Source: Sinonovacula constricta | Taxonomy: Eukaryota > Mollusca > Bivalvia > Cardiida > Solecurtidae | Assembly: GCA_007844125.1 (NCBI GenBank) | Contig: CM017564.1 | Coordinates: forward strand, 26,460,494-26,524,493 | Direction of reading: 5' to 3' | Length of the DNA stretch: 64,000 bases | Part shown: positions 12,168 through 24,029 of the stretch, piece by piece | How positions within the stretch are numbered: the first letter of the stretch is position 1 | How the letters are laid out: each line of letters opens with the position of its first letter | Notes under the pieces: model-generated | Database searches by the model: none | What the model was told of the DNA's origin: nothing | Seen by the model: the letters and a program-made list of their open reading frames with translations, nothing else | Position numbers and translations under genes: made by a program

Positions 12168-12953
12168 GTTTTCAATAGCCCTACTATAGCTATCGCTTAA
12201 TTATAATAATCTTAAGATTCAACAATTTATTCAATTATTTTAAATAAAAAAGAACAATAATGCTTCTAATTACATCGCCCAAACAGCTGCGAATTCTACT
12301 TATTGCTTGCTACATTTTTCATCTCCACATGCAGGGCTAGTCCACAAGAGGAACCGCTCTTCAAAGCGGCCTCAATAACAGTTGCCTAAACGAGAAACAC
12401 TTTTTTTGGTCTTAAAGGTTAATATAATTATTTTAACAATTTGGCATTCAAATGTATCTATTTGACATGGGCAGAGCCATGTGTTGCCTATATTGTTGAA
12501 TCATAAAGTTAATATTTCATTTAATAAATAAAATAACCAAGTTATGGATCCCATTTAAGAAATATTTAACGGACTACAATAGCATATCTAACAGGTGAGA
12601 ATAAAGTCTGTTTAGTCACGTGATTTTCTGGCATCTCATTGGCAAATTTCAAACGCATTCCACAAAAGGGGTCCCGCTTGAATGAGTTTCATTATTCTGA
12701 AATTAACTCTAAACTCGAGCTTATAATGATTTTGCTTAGGCAAATAGTGTATATCCAGGTCAATACGCTCGCTCCTTTGCTGGTGAAAGAACTTCCTTCT
12801 AGCGATAACAAGCTTTAAGGTTGAGCACATGTAATGTTGCACGCCTAATTGAAGAGTATCAACATTAGGGTTGAAAATGCTTCAAAACTGGGGGTTGAAG
12901 GTTCGTTGGAATCCCAGCAAGGTTTTTTTTTCTTATCTTGCTTTGCTTTAAGA
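12168..12953. other. No gene seen
   Basis: AT-rich sequence. A 68-codon minus-strand open frame at 12636-12842 is not recognisable. Confidence 0.45.
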
Positions 12954-12971
12954 CCCCCCCCCCCCCCCCCC
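12954..12971. repeat. Poly-C run (18 C) with further C runs
   Basis: Eighteen consecutive C residues are followed by GACCCCCCACCC. The G-rich complement could form a quadruplex. Confidence 0.9.
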
Positions 12972-13089
12972 GACCCCCCACCCATACCAGTTATCCTACG
13001 ACAAGGCGACGGTGGTAGAAACGTGTGACAATTTTAAATGTACTGCACAGGCATTGTTTTGACGCTGTCAGTCATCAAAAGGCAGATAT

Positions 13090-13290
13090 AATATACTGGT
13101 GAAGTTCGAATCCCGGTATGAGCCAAAACCTTCATGTGTGGAAGTTTTTTTTCAGATGGCTTGTGGTGGACCGCGGCCGAAGATGTTACACAGACATTTG
13201 TCTGATGGCTTCCTTTATCAATAATGACTGGACATCGCTATAATAAACATACTTGTACCGCTGCGATGTATCTCGAAAACAAACAAACCA
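13090..13290 (+). repeat. tRNA-derived SINE, family 2 (5'-truncated)
   Basis: It has a partial B-box-like TTCGAATCCC. The body shares the order of GTGTGGAAGTTTTTTT, GGCTTGTGGTGGACC, TTCCTTTATCAATAA and CGCTGCGATGTATCTCGAAA with 5936-6160. Confidence 0.55.
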
Positions 13291-13597
13291 CTGTTCATGA
13301 AAACGTTTTCTGAATTGTCTTAGTTCTATACGCATAGAAAGTAACCGGTGTATTTTTAAAGCTGTATCAAAGTCTTATCTTTAATTTAGGTTAAGTTTAA
13401 AGACATTTTGGGCTTCACGCTATTTTTGTAATAATTAAAAAAAATGACAAGTAACGGCTATTTGTGTCCTATTTTCAATTTAAAAACAAAACAAAACAAT
13501 TACAACAAAAACAAAACAAAACAACGACAACAGAGCAACGTAAGTTGTATTAACCTGTTTTCATTGCATTGTATTATGATTGTAGAGAATATTAAGT

Positions 13598-13650
<53 letters not shown>

Positions 13651-13694
13651 TTGTGTGTGTGTGTGTGTGTGTGTGATTGTGTGTGTGTGTGTTG
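13598..13694. repeat. (GT)n microsatellite
   Basis: Nearly pure GT dinucleotide tract of about 95 bp, interrupted twice by GATT. It directly abuts the satellite block that follows. Confidence 0.98.
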
Positions 13695-13700
13695 TTCTCG

Positions 13701-14340
13701 AACAGAACATTTTCGGTTGTTGTGTTCTGTTTTCAATTGTTACAAATGTACATATTACTTTTGGTTATTGTGTTCTGTTGTCAATGGTTACAAGCGTACA
13801 TAATATGTTTGGTTGTTGTGCTCTGTTGTCAATGGTTACAAACGTACAGAATACTTTTGGTTGTTGTGTTCGATTTTCAGTGGTTACAAACGTACAGAAT
13901 ACTTTTGGTTGTTGTTTCGATTTTCAGTGGTTACAAACGTACAGAATACTTTTGGTTGTTGTGTTCTATTTTCAGTGGTTACAAACGTACAGAATACTTT
14001 TGGTTGTTGTGTTCTATTTTCAGTGGTTCAAACGTACAGAATACTTTTGGTTGTTGTGTTCTATTTTCAGTGGTTACAAACGTACAGAATACTTTTGGTT
14101 GTTGTGTTCTATTTTCAGTGGTTACAAACATACAGAATACTTTTGGTTGTTGTGTTCTATTTTCAGTGGTTACAAACATACAGAATACTTTTGGTTGTTG
14201 TGTTCGATTTTCAGTGGTTACAAACGTACATAATACTTTTGGTTGTTGTGTTCTGTTCAATGGTTACAAACGTACAGATTACTTTTAGTGGTTGTGTTCT
14301 GTTCAATGGTTACAAACGTACAGAATACTTTTAGTGGTTG
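13701..14340. repeat. Satellite domain A, 48-bp unit
   Basis: About 13 copies of a 48-bp unit containing TTTTGGTTGTTGTGTTCTAT and GTGGTTACAAACGTACAG. Because 48 is a multiple of 3, several frames stay open for 170-210 codons. Those frames are repeat translations without splice signals or a recognisable domain, so no gene is called. Confidence 0.95.
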
Positions 14341-14940
14341 TGTTTCATTTTCAATGGTTGCAAACTTACATATTACATTTGTTGTTGTGTTCCATTTTTA
14401 ATGGTTGTTAACTTACATATTACATTTGTTGTTGTGTTCCATTTTCAATGGTTGTAAACTTACATTTGATTGTTTGTGTTCCGTTTTGAATGGTTACAAA
14501 CATACAGAATTCATTTGGTTGTCGTATTCCATTTTAAATGGTTACAAACGTACATTTGAGTGTTTATGTTCCGTTTTGAATGGTTACAAACATACAGAAT
14601 TCATTTGGTTGTCGTATTCCATTTTAAATGGTTACAAACGTACATTTGGTTGTTTGTGTTCCGTTTTGAATGGTTACAAACATACAGAATTCATTTGGTT
14701 GTCGTATTCCATTTTAAATGGTTACAAACGTACATTTGGTTGTTTGTGTTCCGTTTTGAATGGTTACAAACATACAGAATTCATTTGGTTGTCGTATTCC
14801 ATTTTAAATGGTTACAAACGTACATTTGGTTGTTTGTGTTCCGTTTTGAATGGTTTGCAAACATAAGAATACAAATTGTTGTTGTGTTCTATGGTCAATG
14901 GTTACCAACGTAGAACAAATAGTTGTTTGTGTTATGTTTA
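14341..14940. repeat. Satellite domain A2, 90-bp dimeric unit
   Basis: A 90-bp unit made of a 42-bp and a 48-bp half-unit, both variants of the domain A monomer (TACATTTGGTTGTTTGTG and CATACAGAATTCATTTGG halves). TACATTTGGT recurs at 14641, 14731 and 14821. Four to five copies. Confidence 0.9.
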
Positions 14941-14974
14941 AATAATTAAAACCCAATTTATGTGACTGTTTATG

Positions 14975-17815
14975 ACCTGGCGGTTATAACGTGGAGAAAA
15001 CGTGGTTGTCTATGACCTATTTTCAATTATTACAAATGTAGACAATACATGTATGTGGCTGTCTATGACATATTTTCAATTATTACAAATGTAGACAATA
15101 CATGTATGTGACTGTCTATAACCTATTTTCAATTATTACAAATGTAGACAATACACGTATGTGGCTGTCTATGACATGTTTTCAATTATTACAAATGTAG
15201 ACAACACATGTATGTGGTTGTCTATGACATATTTTCAATTATTACAAATGTAGACAATACATGTCTGTGGCTGTCTATGACATATTTTCAATTATTACAA
15301 ATGTAGACAATACATGTATGTGGCTGTCTATGACATATTTTCAATTATTACAAATGTAGACAATACATATATGTGGTTGTCTATGACATTTTTTTCAATT
15401 ATTACAAATGTAGACAATACATGTCTATGGCTGTCTATGACATATTTTCAATTATTACAAATGTAGACAATACATGCATGTGGCTGTCTATGACATGTTT
15501 TCAATTATTACAAATGTAGACAATACATGTCTGTGGCTGTCTATGACAAATTTTTAATTATTACAAATGTAGACAATACATGTATGTGGTTGTCTATGAC
15601 ATATTTTCAATTATTACAAATGTAGACAATACATGTCTGTGGCTGTCTATGACATATTTTCAATTATTACAAATGTAGACAATACATGTATGTGGTTGTC
15701 TATGACATGTTTTCAATTATTACAAATGTAGACAATACATGTCTGTGGCTGTCTATGACATAATTTTAATTATTACAAATGTAGACAATACATGTATGTG
15801 GTTGTCTATGACATATTTTCAATTATTACAAATGTAGACAATACATGTCTGTGGCTGTCTATGACATATTTTCAATTATTACAAATGTAAACAATACATG
15901 TATGTGACTGTCTATAACCTATTTTCAGTTATTACAAATGTAGACAATACATGTCTGTGGCTGTCTTTGACATATTTTCAATTATTACAAATGTAGAAAA
16001 TACATGCATGTGGCTGTCTATGACATGTTTTCAATTATTACAAATGTAGACAATACATGTATGTGGTTGTCTATGACATGTTTTCAATTATTACAAATGT
16101 AGACAATACATGTCTGTGGCTGTCTATGACATATTTTCAATTATTACAAATGTAGAAAATACATGCATGTGGCTGTCTATGACATGTTTTCAATTATTAC
16201 AAATGTAGACAATACATGTATGTGGCTGTCTATGACATATTTTTAATTATTACAAATGTAGACAATACATGTATGTGGCTGTCTATGACATATTTTTAAT
16301 TATTACAAATGTAGACAATAGATGTATGTGGCTGTCTATGACATATTTTTAATTATTACAAATGTAGACAATACATGTATGTGGTTGTCTATGACCTGTT
16401 TTCAATTATTACAAATGTAGACAATACATGTATGTGGCTGTCTATGACATATTTTCAATTATTACAAATGTAGACAATACATGTATGTGACTGTCTATAA
16501 CCTTTTTTCAATTATTACAATTGTAGACAATACATGTCTGTGGCTGTCTATGACATATTTTTAATTATTACAAATGTAGACAATACATGTATGTGGTTGT
16601 CTATGACATGTTTTCAATTATTACAAATGTAGACAATACATGTCTGTGGCTGTCTATGACATATTTTCAATTATTACAAATGTAGAAAATACATGCATGT
16701 GGCTGTCTATGACATGTTTTCAATTATTACAAATGTAGACAATACATGTATGTGGCTGTCTATGACATATTTTTAATTATTACAAATGTAGACAATACAT
16801 GTATGTGGCTGTCTATGACATATTTTTAATTATTACAAATGTAGACAATAGATGTATGTGGCTGTCTATGACATATTTTTAATTATTACAAATGTAGACA
16901 ATACATGTATGTGGTTGTCTATGACCTGTTTTCAATTATTACAAATGTAGACAATACATGTATGTGGCTGTCTATGACATATTTTCAATTATTACAAATG
17001 TAGACAATACATGTATGTGACTGTCTATAACCTTTTTTCAATTATTACAATTGTAGACAATACATGTCTGTGGCTGTCTATGACATATTTTTAATTATTA
17101 CAAATGTAGACAATACATGTATGTGGTTGTCTATGACATGTTTTCAGTTATTACAAATGTAGACAATACATGTATGTGGCTGTCTATGACATATTTTCAA
17201 TTATTACAAATGTAGAAAATACATGCATGTGGCTGTCTATGACATGTTTTCAATTATTACAAATGTAGACAATACATGTATGTGGTTGTCTATGACATGT
17301 TTTCAATTATTACAAATGTAGACAATACATGTCTGTGGCTGTCTATGACATATTTTCAATTATTACAAATGTAGAAAATACATGCATGTGGCTGTCTATG
17401 ACATGTTTTCAATTATTACAAATGTAGACAATACATGTATGTGGCTGTCTATGACATATTTTTAATTATTACAAATGTAGACAGTACATGTATGTGGCTG
17501 TCTATGACATATTTTTAATTATTACAAATGTAGACAATACATGTATGTGGCTGTCTATGACATATTTTTAATTATTACAAATGTAGACAATACATGTATG
17601 TGGTTGTCTATGACATGTTTTCAATTATTACAAATGTAGACAATACATGTATGTGGATGTCTATGACATGTTTTCAATTATTACAATTGTAGACAATACA
17701 TGTATGTGACTGTCTATAACATTTTTTCAATTATTACAAATGTAGACAATACACGTCTGTGGCTGTCTATGATCTGTTATCAATTATTACAATTGTAGAC
17801 AATACATAGACAGCC
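14975..17815. repeat. Satellite domain B, 53-bp unit with 530-bp higher-order repeat
   Basis: About 53 copies of a 53-bp unit containing CAATTATTACAAATGTAGAC and ATGTATGTGGCTGTCTATGA. Rare variants recur at an exact spacing of 530 bp (10 monomers): GACAATAGATGTATG at 16314 and 16844, CCTTTTTTCAATTATTACAA at 16501 and 17031, and TGTAGAAAATACATGCATG at 16151, 16681 and 17211. These define higher-order units. Confidence 0.95.
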
Positions 17816-18790
17816 ACATTTTCTATGACATGTTTATGATCTGTTTGCAGTGATTACAGACACAGAGATTACATGTGGTTGTTTATGGTCTGTTTGCAGT
17901 GATTACAGACACAGAGATTACATGTGGTTGTTTATGGTCTGTTTTCAATGATTTCTAGCGTGGGAATACATGTGGTTGTTTATGGTATGTTTGCAGTGAT
18001 TACAAACACATAGATTACATGTGGTTGTTTATGGTCTGTTTGCAGTGATTACAGACACATAAATTACATGTGGTTGTTTATGGTCTGTTTGCAGTGATTA
18101 CAAACACATAGATTACATGTGGTTGTTTATGGTCTGTTTTCAATGATTTCTAGCGTGGGAATACATGTGGTTGTTTATGGTCTGTTTGCCGTGATTACAG
18201 ACACAGAGATTACATGTGGTTGTTTATGGTCTGTTTTCAATGATTTCTAGCGTGGGAATACATGTGATTGTTTATGGTATGTTTGCAGTGATTACAAACA
18301 CATAGATTACATGTGGTTGTTTATGGTCTGTTTGCAGTGATTAAAGACACATAAATTACATGTGGTTGTTTATGGTCTGTTTGCGGTGATTACAATCGCA
18401 GAGATTACATGTGGTTGTTTATGGTATGTTTGCAGTGATTACAAACACATAGATTACATGTGGTTGTTTATGGTCTGTTTGCAGTGATTACAGACACAGA
18501 GATTACGTGTGGTTGTTTATGGTATGTTTGCAGTGATTACAAACACATAAATTACATGTGGTTGTTTATGGTATGTTTGCAGTGATTGCAAACACAGAGA
18601 TTACACGTGGTCGTTTATGGTCTGTTTGCAGTGATTACAAACACATAAATTACATGTGGTTGTTTATGGTATGTTTGCAGTGATTACAAACACATAAATT
18701 ACATGTGGTTGTTTGTGGTATGTTTGCAGTGATTGCAAACACAGAGATTACACGTGGTTGTTTATGGTCTGTTTTCAATAATTTCTAACG
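17816..18790. repeat. Satellite domain C, 49-bp unit
   Basis: About 20 copies of a 49-bp unit containing GTTTGCAGTGATTACAAACA and ATTACATGTGGTTGTTTATG. A variant with TTCTAGCGTGGGAATACATG is interspersed at irregular intervals. Confidence 0.95.
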
Positions 18791-19062
18791 TGTGAACACA
18801 TGTGGTAATTTATGGTCTCTTTTCATTGATAACAAATGTAGAGACTACTTGTTGTTCTTTATGGACAAATGTAAAGAACACATGTGGTAATTTATGGTCT
18901 CTTTTCATTGATAACAAATGTAGAGACTACTTGTTGTTCTTTATGGACAAATGTAAAGAACACATGTGGTTGTGTATGGTCTGTTTTCATTAATAACAAA
19001 TGTAGAGAATACTTGTTGTTCTTTATAGACAAATGTAAAGAACACATGAGGTTGTTTAAGTA
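18791..19062. repeat. Satellite domain D, about 82-bp unit
   Basis: Three copies of a unit of roughly 82 bp containing CATTGATAACAAATGTAGAG, TTGTTGTTCTTTATGGACAA and ATGTAAAGAACACATG. It looks like a domain C monomer extended by a partial duplication. Confidence 0.85.
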
Positions 19063-20188
19063 AATTTGAAGGTTCCGATGTTTTCATTGATTGTAAATGT
19101 AGATGATTCTCGCCTGCTTGCTACGTGACGCAATGTTTGTTTACAATGCGCATGAAAAATAAACACGTCGTGAGAATAGCAAAGGTCAATATTAATACCC
19201 GGAAAAGTTATCACTTTTTTCGGACTCGCGCGAAGCTCTCGACCAATCAAAATTCTTCGAATTCATGTTATATATAATAATGTATTATAATTATGCCAGT
19301 AAAAAAGGAAGCCAAGTCAACGTATGCCACTGATGTTACAATCTTCAAAATACTCGTAATCTAAATCAAAATGTATGCAGACGATTATTAGGCTACTTGA
19401 ACTATATCCTTTATTAATGACAAGTATCTATATATGCAATCTTTAAGTTCGTTGTTACATAGGCCTATTTCAGACAAACTCAGAGTTGGTCATCGTCTCA
19501 GAATCTTTGCAAATGGTAAAATATGCATTCACTTCTTTCACACCACTCCCATTTATGGTAAAAACCCACTTTATTTCAGTATTTTCATTACACTTCCTGT
19601 TTATGATAGATTAGTGGGTTATGTATGGCATATAGGGTACACGTTTAAATGCATAAACCGTGACTAGTCTGGTATATATGCGTAATAGCGTTGGATCTAT
19701 CATTAGTTCGAGAGGGACCAACTTCACAAAAAATAACTCGAGCAGGAAGTTTTACATGTAATAATATTTTTGTTTTGTCTTTGTTTTGTCATTTCTCCTA
19801 TACTGTCCCTGTTAATAGGAAAACTAGGTTAAGGTTTACATGTGGACGTATTGAATGGAATGGATTATTTATTGTCTTGGTGGTCCGGAGCAAGTACCAT
19901 AGAAAGTTTACAACAAATCTGCTTTTGACAGTTGGCATTTGACAGTTTCATCCTGAATGGGTTTTTTTAAAAATGGTGACAGTACTGTTCAATATCCGAC
20001 AGTTTGGACCAACTATTCTTGTCTCAAATAACCAAAATCCGAAAATATATTTTTTGTACGGATGATTTTATGCGCAATTCTATTTAACAAATGGCCTAAA
20101 GACGGCAACAATTTAAACATATGTAAAAAAGAAATATGTTTATAATTTTGTACAAAATTGAATAGGTACTATATAATAATATCAAACC
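19063..20188. other. No gene seen
   Basis: Unique-looking sequence. Open frames at 19434-19667 and 19691-19942 (77 and 83 codons) have no recognisable domain, and I do not call them. Confidence 0.4.
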
Positions 20189-20223
20189 CACGCACGCACG
20201 CACGCACACACACACACACACAC
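20189..20223. repeat. (CACG)n/(CA)n microsatellite
   Basis: About five CGCA tetranucleotides followed by about ten CA dinucleotides. Confidence 0.95.
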
Positions 20224-20269
20224 CTCACATTTATTATTCCAATATGCAATTTAACGTTAAATATGTCGA

Positions 20270-20660
20270 ATCGGACTTCCCGCGAACAAAACGATCGTGA
20301 TTTCTGTTACTATCATTTCACTTAATTGCTTTGTTTTGTTCGCCGGAAGTCAGAAGCATATGCCTAAAAGTGAGCTGTCATCCGAGCTGTTATCTTTGTT
20401 TTGACGTCTGTCACAAAAATAGTTCCATTCAGAGAAATGGCCGAGGTGATCCGACTACTTACAGACATCCAAGAGATGATTCGTGAATTATCCTAGTGTG
20501 TTCCGATTGATCCGAGGGATTGTCCCCGAGGACGGAATTACCCGAGGAGTTCCGATTGTGATTGTCCCGAGGACGGAATTATCAGAGGATTTCCGATTGT
20601 GATTGTCCCGTGGACGGAATTACCCGAGGGTTTCCGATTGCTTCGCGCCATTTCTATTTA
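20270..20660. mobile_element. MULE-like TIR family copy with tandemly repeated terminus
   Basis: It shares TTGTTCGCCGGAAGT, CGATCGTGATTTCTG and CCGAGGTGATCCGACTACTT with the family copies at 11783 and 28568. From about 20530 to 20650 the terminal segment (with GTCCCGAGGACGGAATTA and AGTTCCGATTG) is repeated three times at a period of about 41 bp. The far left end is unclear. Confidence 0.6.
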
Positions 20661-21626
<966 letters not shown>

Positions 21627-21662
21627 TATACGAAGGGAAAGGAAAGAAAAAGAATAATTATA

Positions 21663-22346
21663 CCGGACCTGGTAGCGCAATCGGTAGAGCGTCGGCTCCA
21701 GGTACGGGAGACACCGGGTTCGATCCCGGGCCGTGACATACCAAAGTCGTAAAAAAGTAGTGGTATAGCTCCCTTGTTAACGCTCAAGCAAATAAAAAGG
21801 GCATTTCCACGACTGGTTGGCCCGGTGTCAGTATAATGTGACTGTGTGTGGTATCATGCCAGGTGTTCACGACATGCTATACACAGTGGAGGCAGCACTA
21901 TATCTACTTCAAGTGGAGACCGTCTCCCAGGCGCGTTTCTACCATTACGCACTTTACGCACGTGCGTAACCACTGTTCGAAAGATCTCAAATCTAAAAGT
22001 GACAAAAACACTGAGAAATTCGATGCCTAACTCGGGTTAGGAATGATATATTTTATTTCCGTAGTTTCTATGTTATAAAATCTTATTACCACCCAATCAA
22101 ATTGAAAAGGTTTAACACCATTAAACTTCTACACGTCAGGAGTTAAGTCGTTCATATTTTGCGTTAAGTTCCTCACGTATCCGCATTTGACCTCTTTTCA
22201 TTAGAAAAGACCCGAATATATTCAAAAGTATTACTACAAAGGTTATTTCCCTTGTAATTGTGCGTAACTTCAAAAACGATCCAGATACGCGCCTGCCGTC
22301 TCCAGATAACTAAAATACTATTGGTGGGACGATAAACCCAATACAC
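21663..22346 (+). repeat. tRNA-derived SINE, family 1, split by a MITE
   Basis: The SINE starts CCGGACCTGGTAGCGCAATC, with A-box-like GGTAGAGCGTCGG and B-box-like GGGTTCGATCCC. It is continuous with the 39248 copy up to 21927. After a 368-bp insertion it resumes at 22304 with AGATAACTAAAATACTATTG, ending GATAAACCCAATACACAAAC. Confidence 0.92.
21928..22295. mobile_element. hAT-like MITE, 368 bp, nested in the SINE
   Basis: The termini are CAGGCGCGT and ACGCGCCTG, with further inverted similarity about 15 bp further in (TTACGCAC type motifs). The direct flanking duplication is CCGTCTCC at 21920-21927 and 22296-22303. Removing the element and one duplication restores the uninterrupted SINE as seen at 39248. 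Eight-bp duplications and CAGG-type ends point to the hAT superfamily. There is no transposase. A second copy in reverse orientation starts at 40854. Confidence 0.9.
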
Positions 22347-22439
22347 AAACAAGAATAAAAATCATAGAAAGAATGAGCTTATGTTGCCGAGAAATATATA
22401 CAGAGATATTGGGAAAGACACGGTTAGAGTGAAGAGCTA

Positions 22440-22620
22440 ACGCTTGCTAGCTATTGCTTTGAGACGGGAAAAAAAGAAAAGAGCAACGAGACAGTGAAAT
22501 GAATAAATTTGGTTTTGGGGGAGGGAAATGGGAAGGAGGGAAGGGGATGGATAGGAAAAGAAGAAACCGGAAGGAAATAGAGACGGAGAGGGAGTGTAAT
22601 CGATAGAAAGAGAGGTGACA
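22440..22620. repeat. Purine-rich (GA/GGA) tract
   Basis: The plus strand is strongly purine-biased, with runs such as GGGGGAGGGAAATGGGAAGG. It is simple-sequence-like. Minus-strand frames rich in Ser, Pro, Phe and Leu here are translations of this bias and are not called as genes. Confidence 0.6.
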
Positions 22621-23089
22621 AAAATGGTGATTATCAAGTGACAAAATAGTGTTGTTAATCATGTTGCAATAACAGCAAAGGGTACTTTAGTATTTTATCC
22701 TGCAACAGCTATGTTAATGACATAAGATAAAACAGTACACTGTTTCAGACATCACATTAAAGATATACAATATACGAAACTGACGACCACTTATCCGCAT
22801 GTCTATTCTTGCTTGAGGAAGTTTGTGGAATGTGTTCTTGTTTTCACCAACTTCCTTAACAATCTGAAAATGTTATTCAGTTAAAATTTGTTTACGCCCA
22901 TCTGCTTTACTTGTTGTTTTTTAACTTTACTTACACAGACAACATTTTAAAACTATAATATATTGTTATAAGAGATAACAGAAGATGATTTTTAAAATAA
23001 TTAATTGATGATGAAAAAACAAGTTGTATAACACAAAAAAACTTAAAAATGTATGTACATGATGAAAACTGTTGAAACATGTTGAAAAC

Positions 23090-23740
23090 TGAAAAAGCTG
23101 TTGACCGTCAGTGATTGCAAGTGGATGTGCGTCGAAGGCGGTTTGTGTGTGATTTTGAGTTTTGAACGGTTCAAAAAAATTCCGACGCACAACTGTGTTT
23201 CGGTGTGCGTTATTCATGAGTCGGCGTGCGTAGTTTATGCGTCGAGTATGCGTGACTATGCGCGGGACACGCGTCATTCGTCAGTGCTTATGCGTCGGAA
23301 CTGTTTCGAAACCGCGCACGTCCACGTCCGTCCACTGACGCCCCACCTTCATATCACGTATGAACGGAGCGCGTCCAAACACGCACGTATCACGTTCATT
23401 CCACTGACATCCGTGCTTGTACGTGGAACGTTCGCGAAGCGTGCGTGTTTGGACGCGCTCCGTCAGTGATTCATGCGTCGGGCGTGGGTCGAATGTTCGT
23501 GGAATACTGCACCGTATTTGCTCGTATGCGTCGACGTGCGCGATATGGAAGTGATTCGTCAGTGATTGTAAATGATACGTGCGCTGTTCATGCGTAATTC
23601 ATGCGTGATTCGTCAGTGATTTCTACCCCCGACACCCCGAAAATTTGGTCAATTTCTCGACGCACAAGCACGCACCAACCCAATCTGTGCGTGATTTGTT
23701 TGTGATTCCTGCGTGATCGGCTGTGTGACTGGCCCTTAAG
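23090..23740. repeat. CpG-rich repeat with GTCAGTGATT/TGCGTC motifs and a hairpin
   Basis: Unlike its AT-rich surroundings, this block is dense in CpG and in variants of CGTCAGTGATT and ATGCGTCG. It contains perfect 24-bp inverted arms at 23364-23387 and 23440-23463 (core GAGCGCGTCCAAACACGCAC and its complement) around a 52-bp loop. It may be a MITE core, or it may be unrelated. The open frame at 23101-23469 lies across the hairpin and is not recognisable. Confidence 0.6.
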
Positions 23741-24029
23741 TTCAGCATTATTTAGTTGTTTTGCATCATTTAGTTGTTGAATTTTTAGTCAGACATCCTA
23801 AAACAATGACAGTTTGCATTTAGCACTAACGTAAACATCTTTTAAGTAAGCAATCAATACAGTGATATCTTTTAATCTTCCGATCAATTAAAGAAAACAT
23901 ACCTACTGTTAACAGCATCAATAGTTACTTACACTACTTTCACACGTTCCCGCAATACCCTAGATCTACAACGGCATGTTTATAGCATGCAGCTGGTTTC
24001 CCGTCCCGTCCAACAGTAACTTGATTCCA

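Noticed and set aside
13601..14334. Overlapping open frames of 170-210 codons on the plus strand and 93 on the minus strand
   Set aside because: They are translations of the 48-bp satellite (16 codons per unit) in several frames at once, with Cys/Val/Phe-rich repeats and no domain or splice evidence.
23101..23469. 122-codon open frame
   Set aside because: It runs through the perfect hairpin and CpG-rich repeat, with no recognisable domain or splice context.
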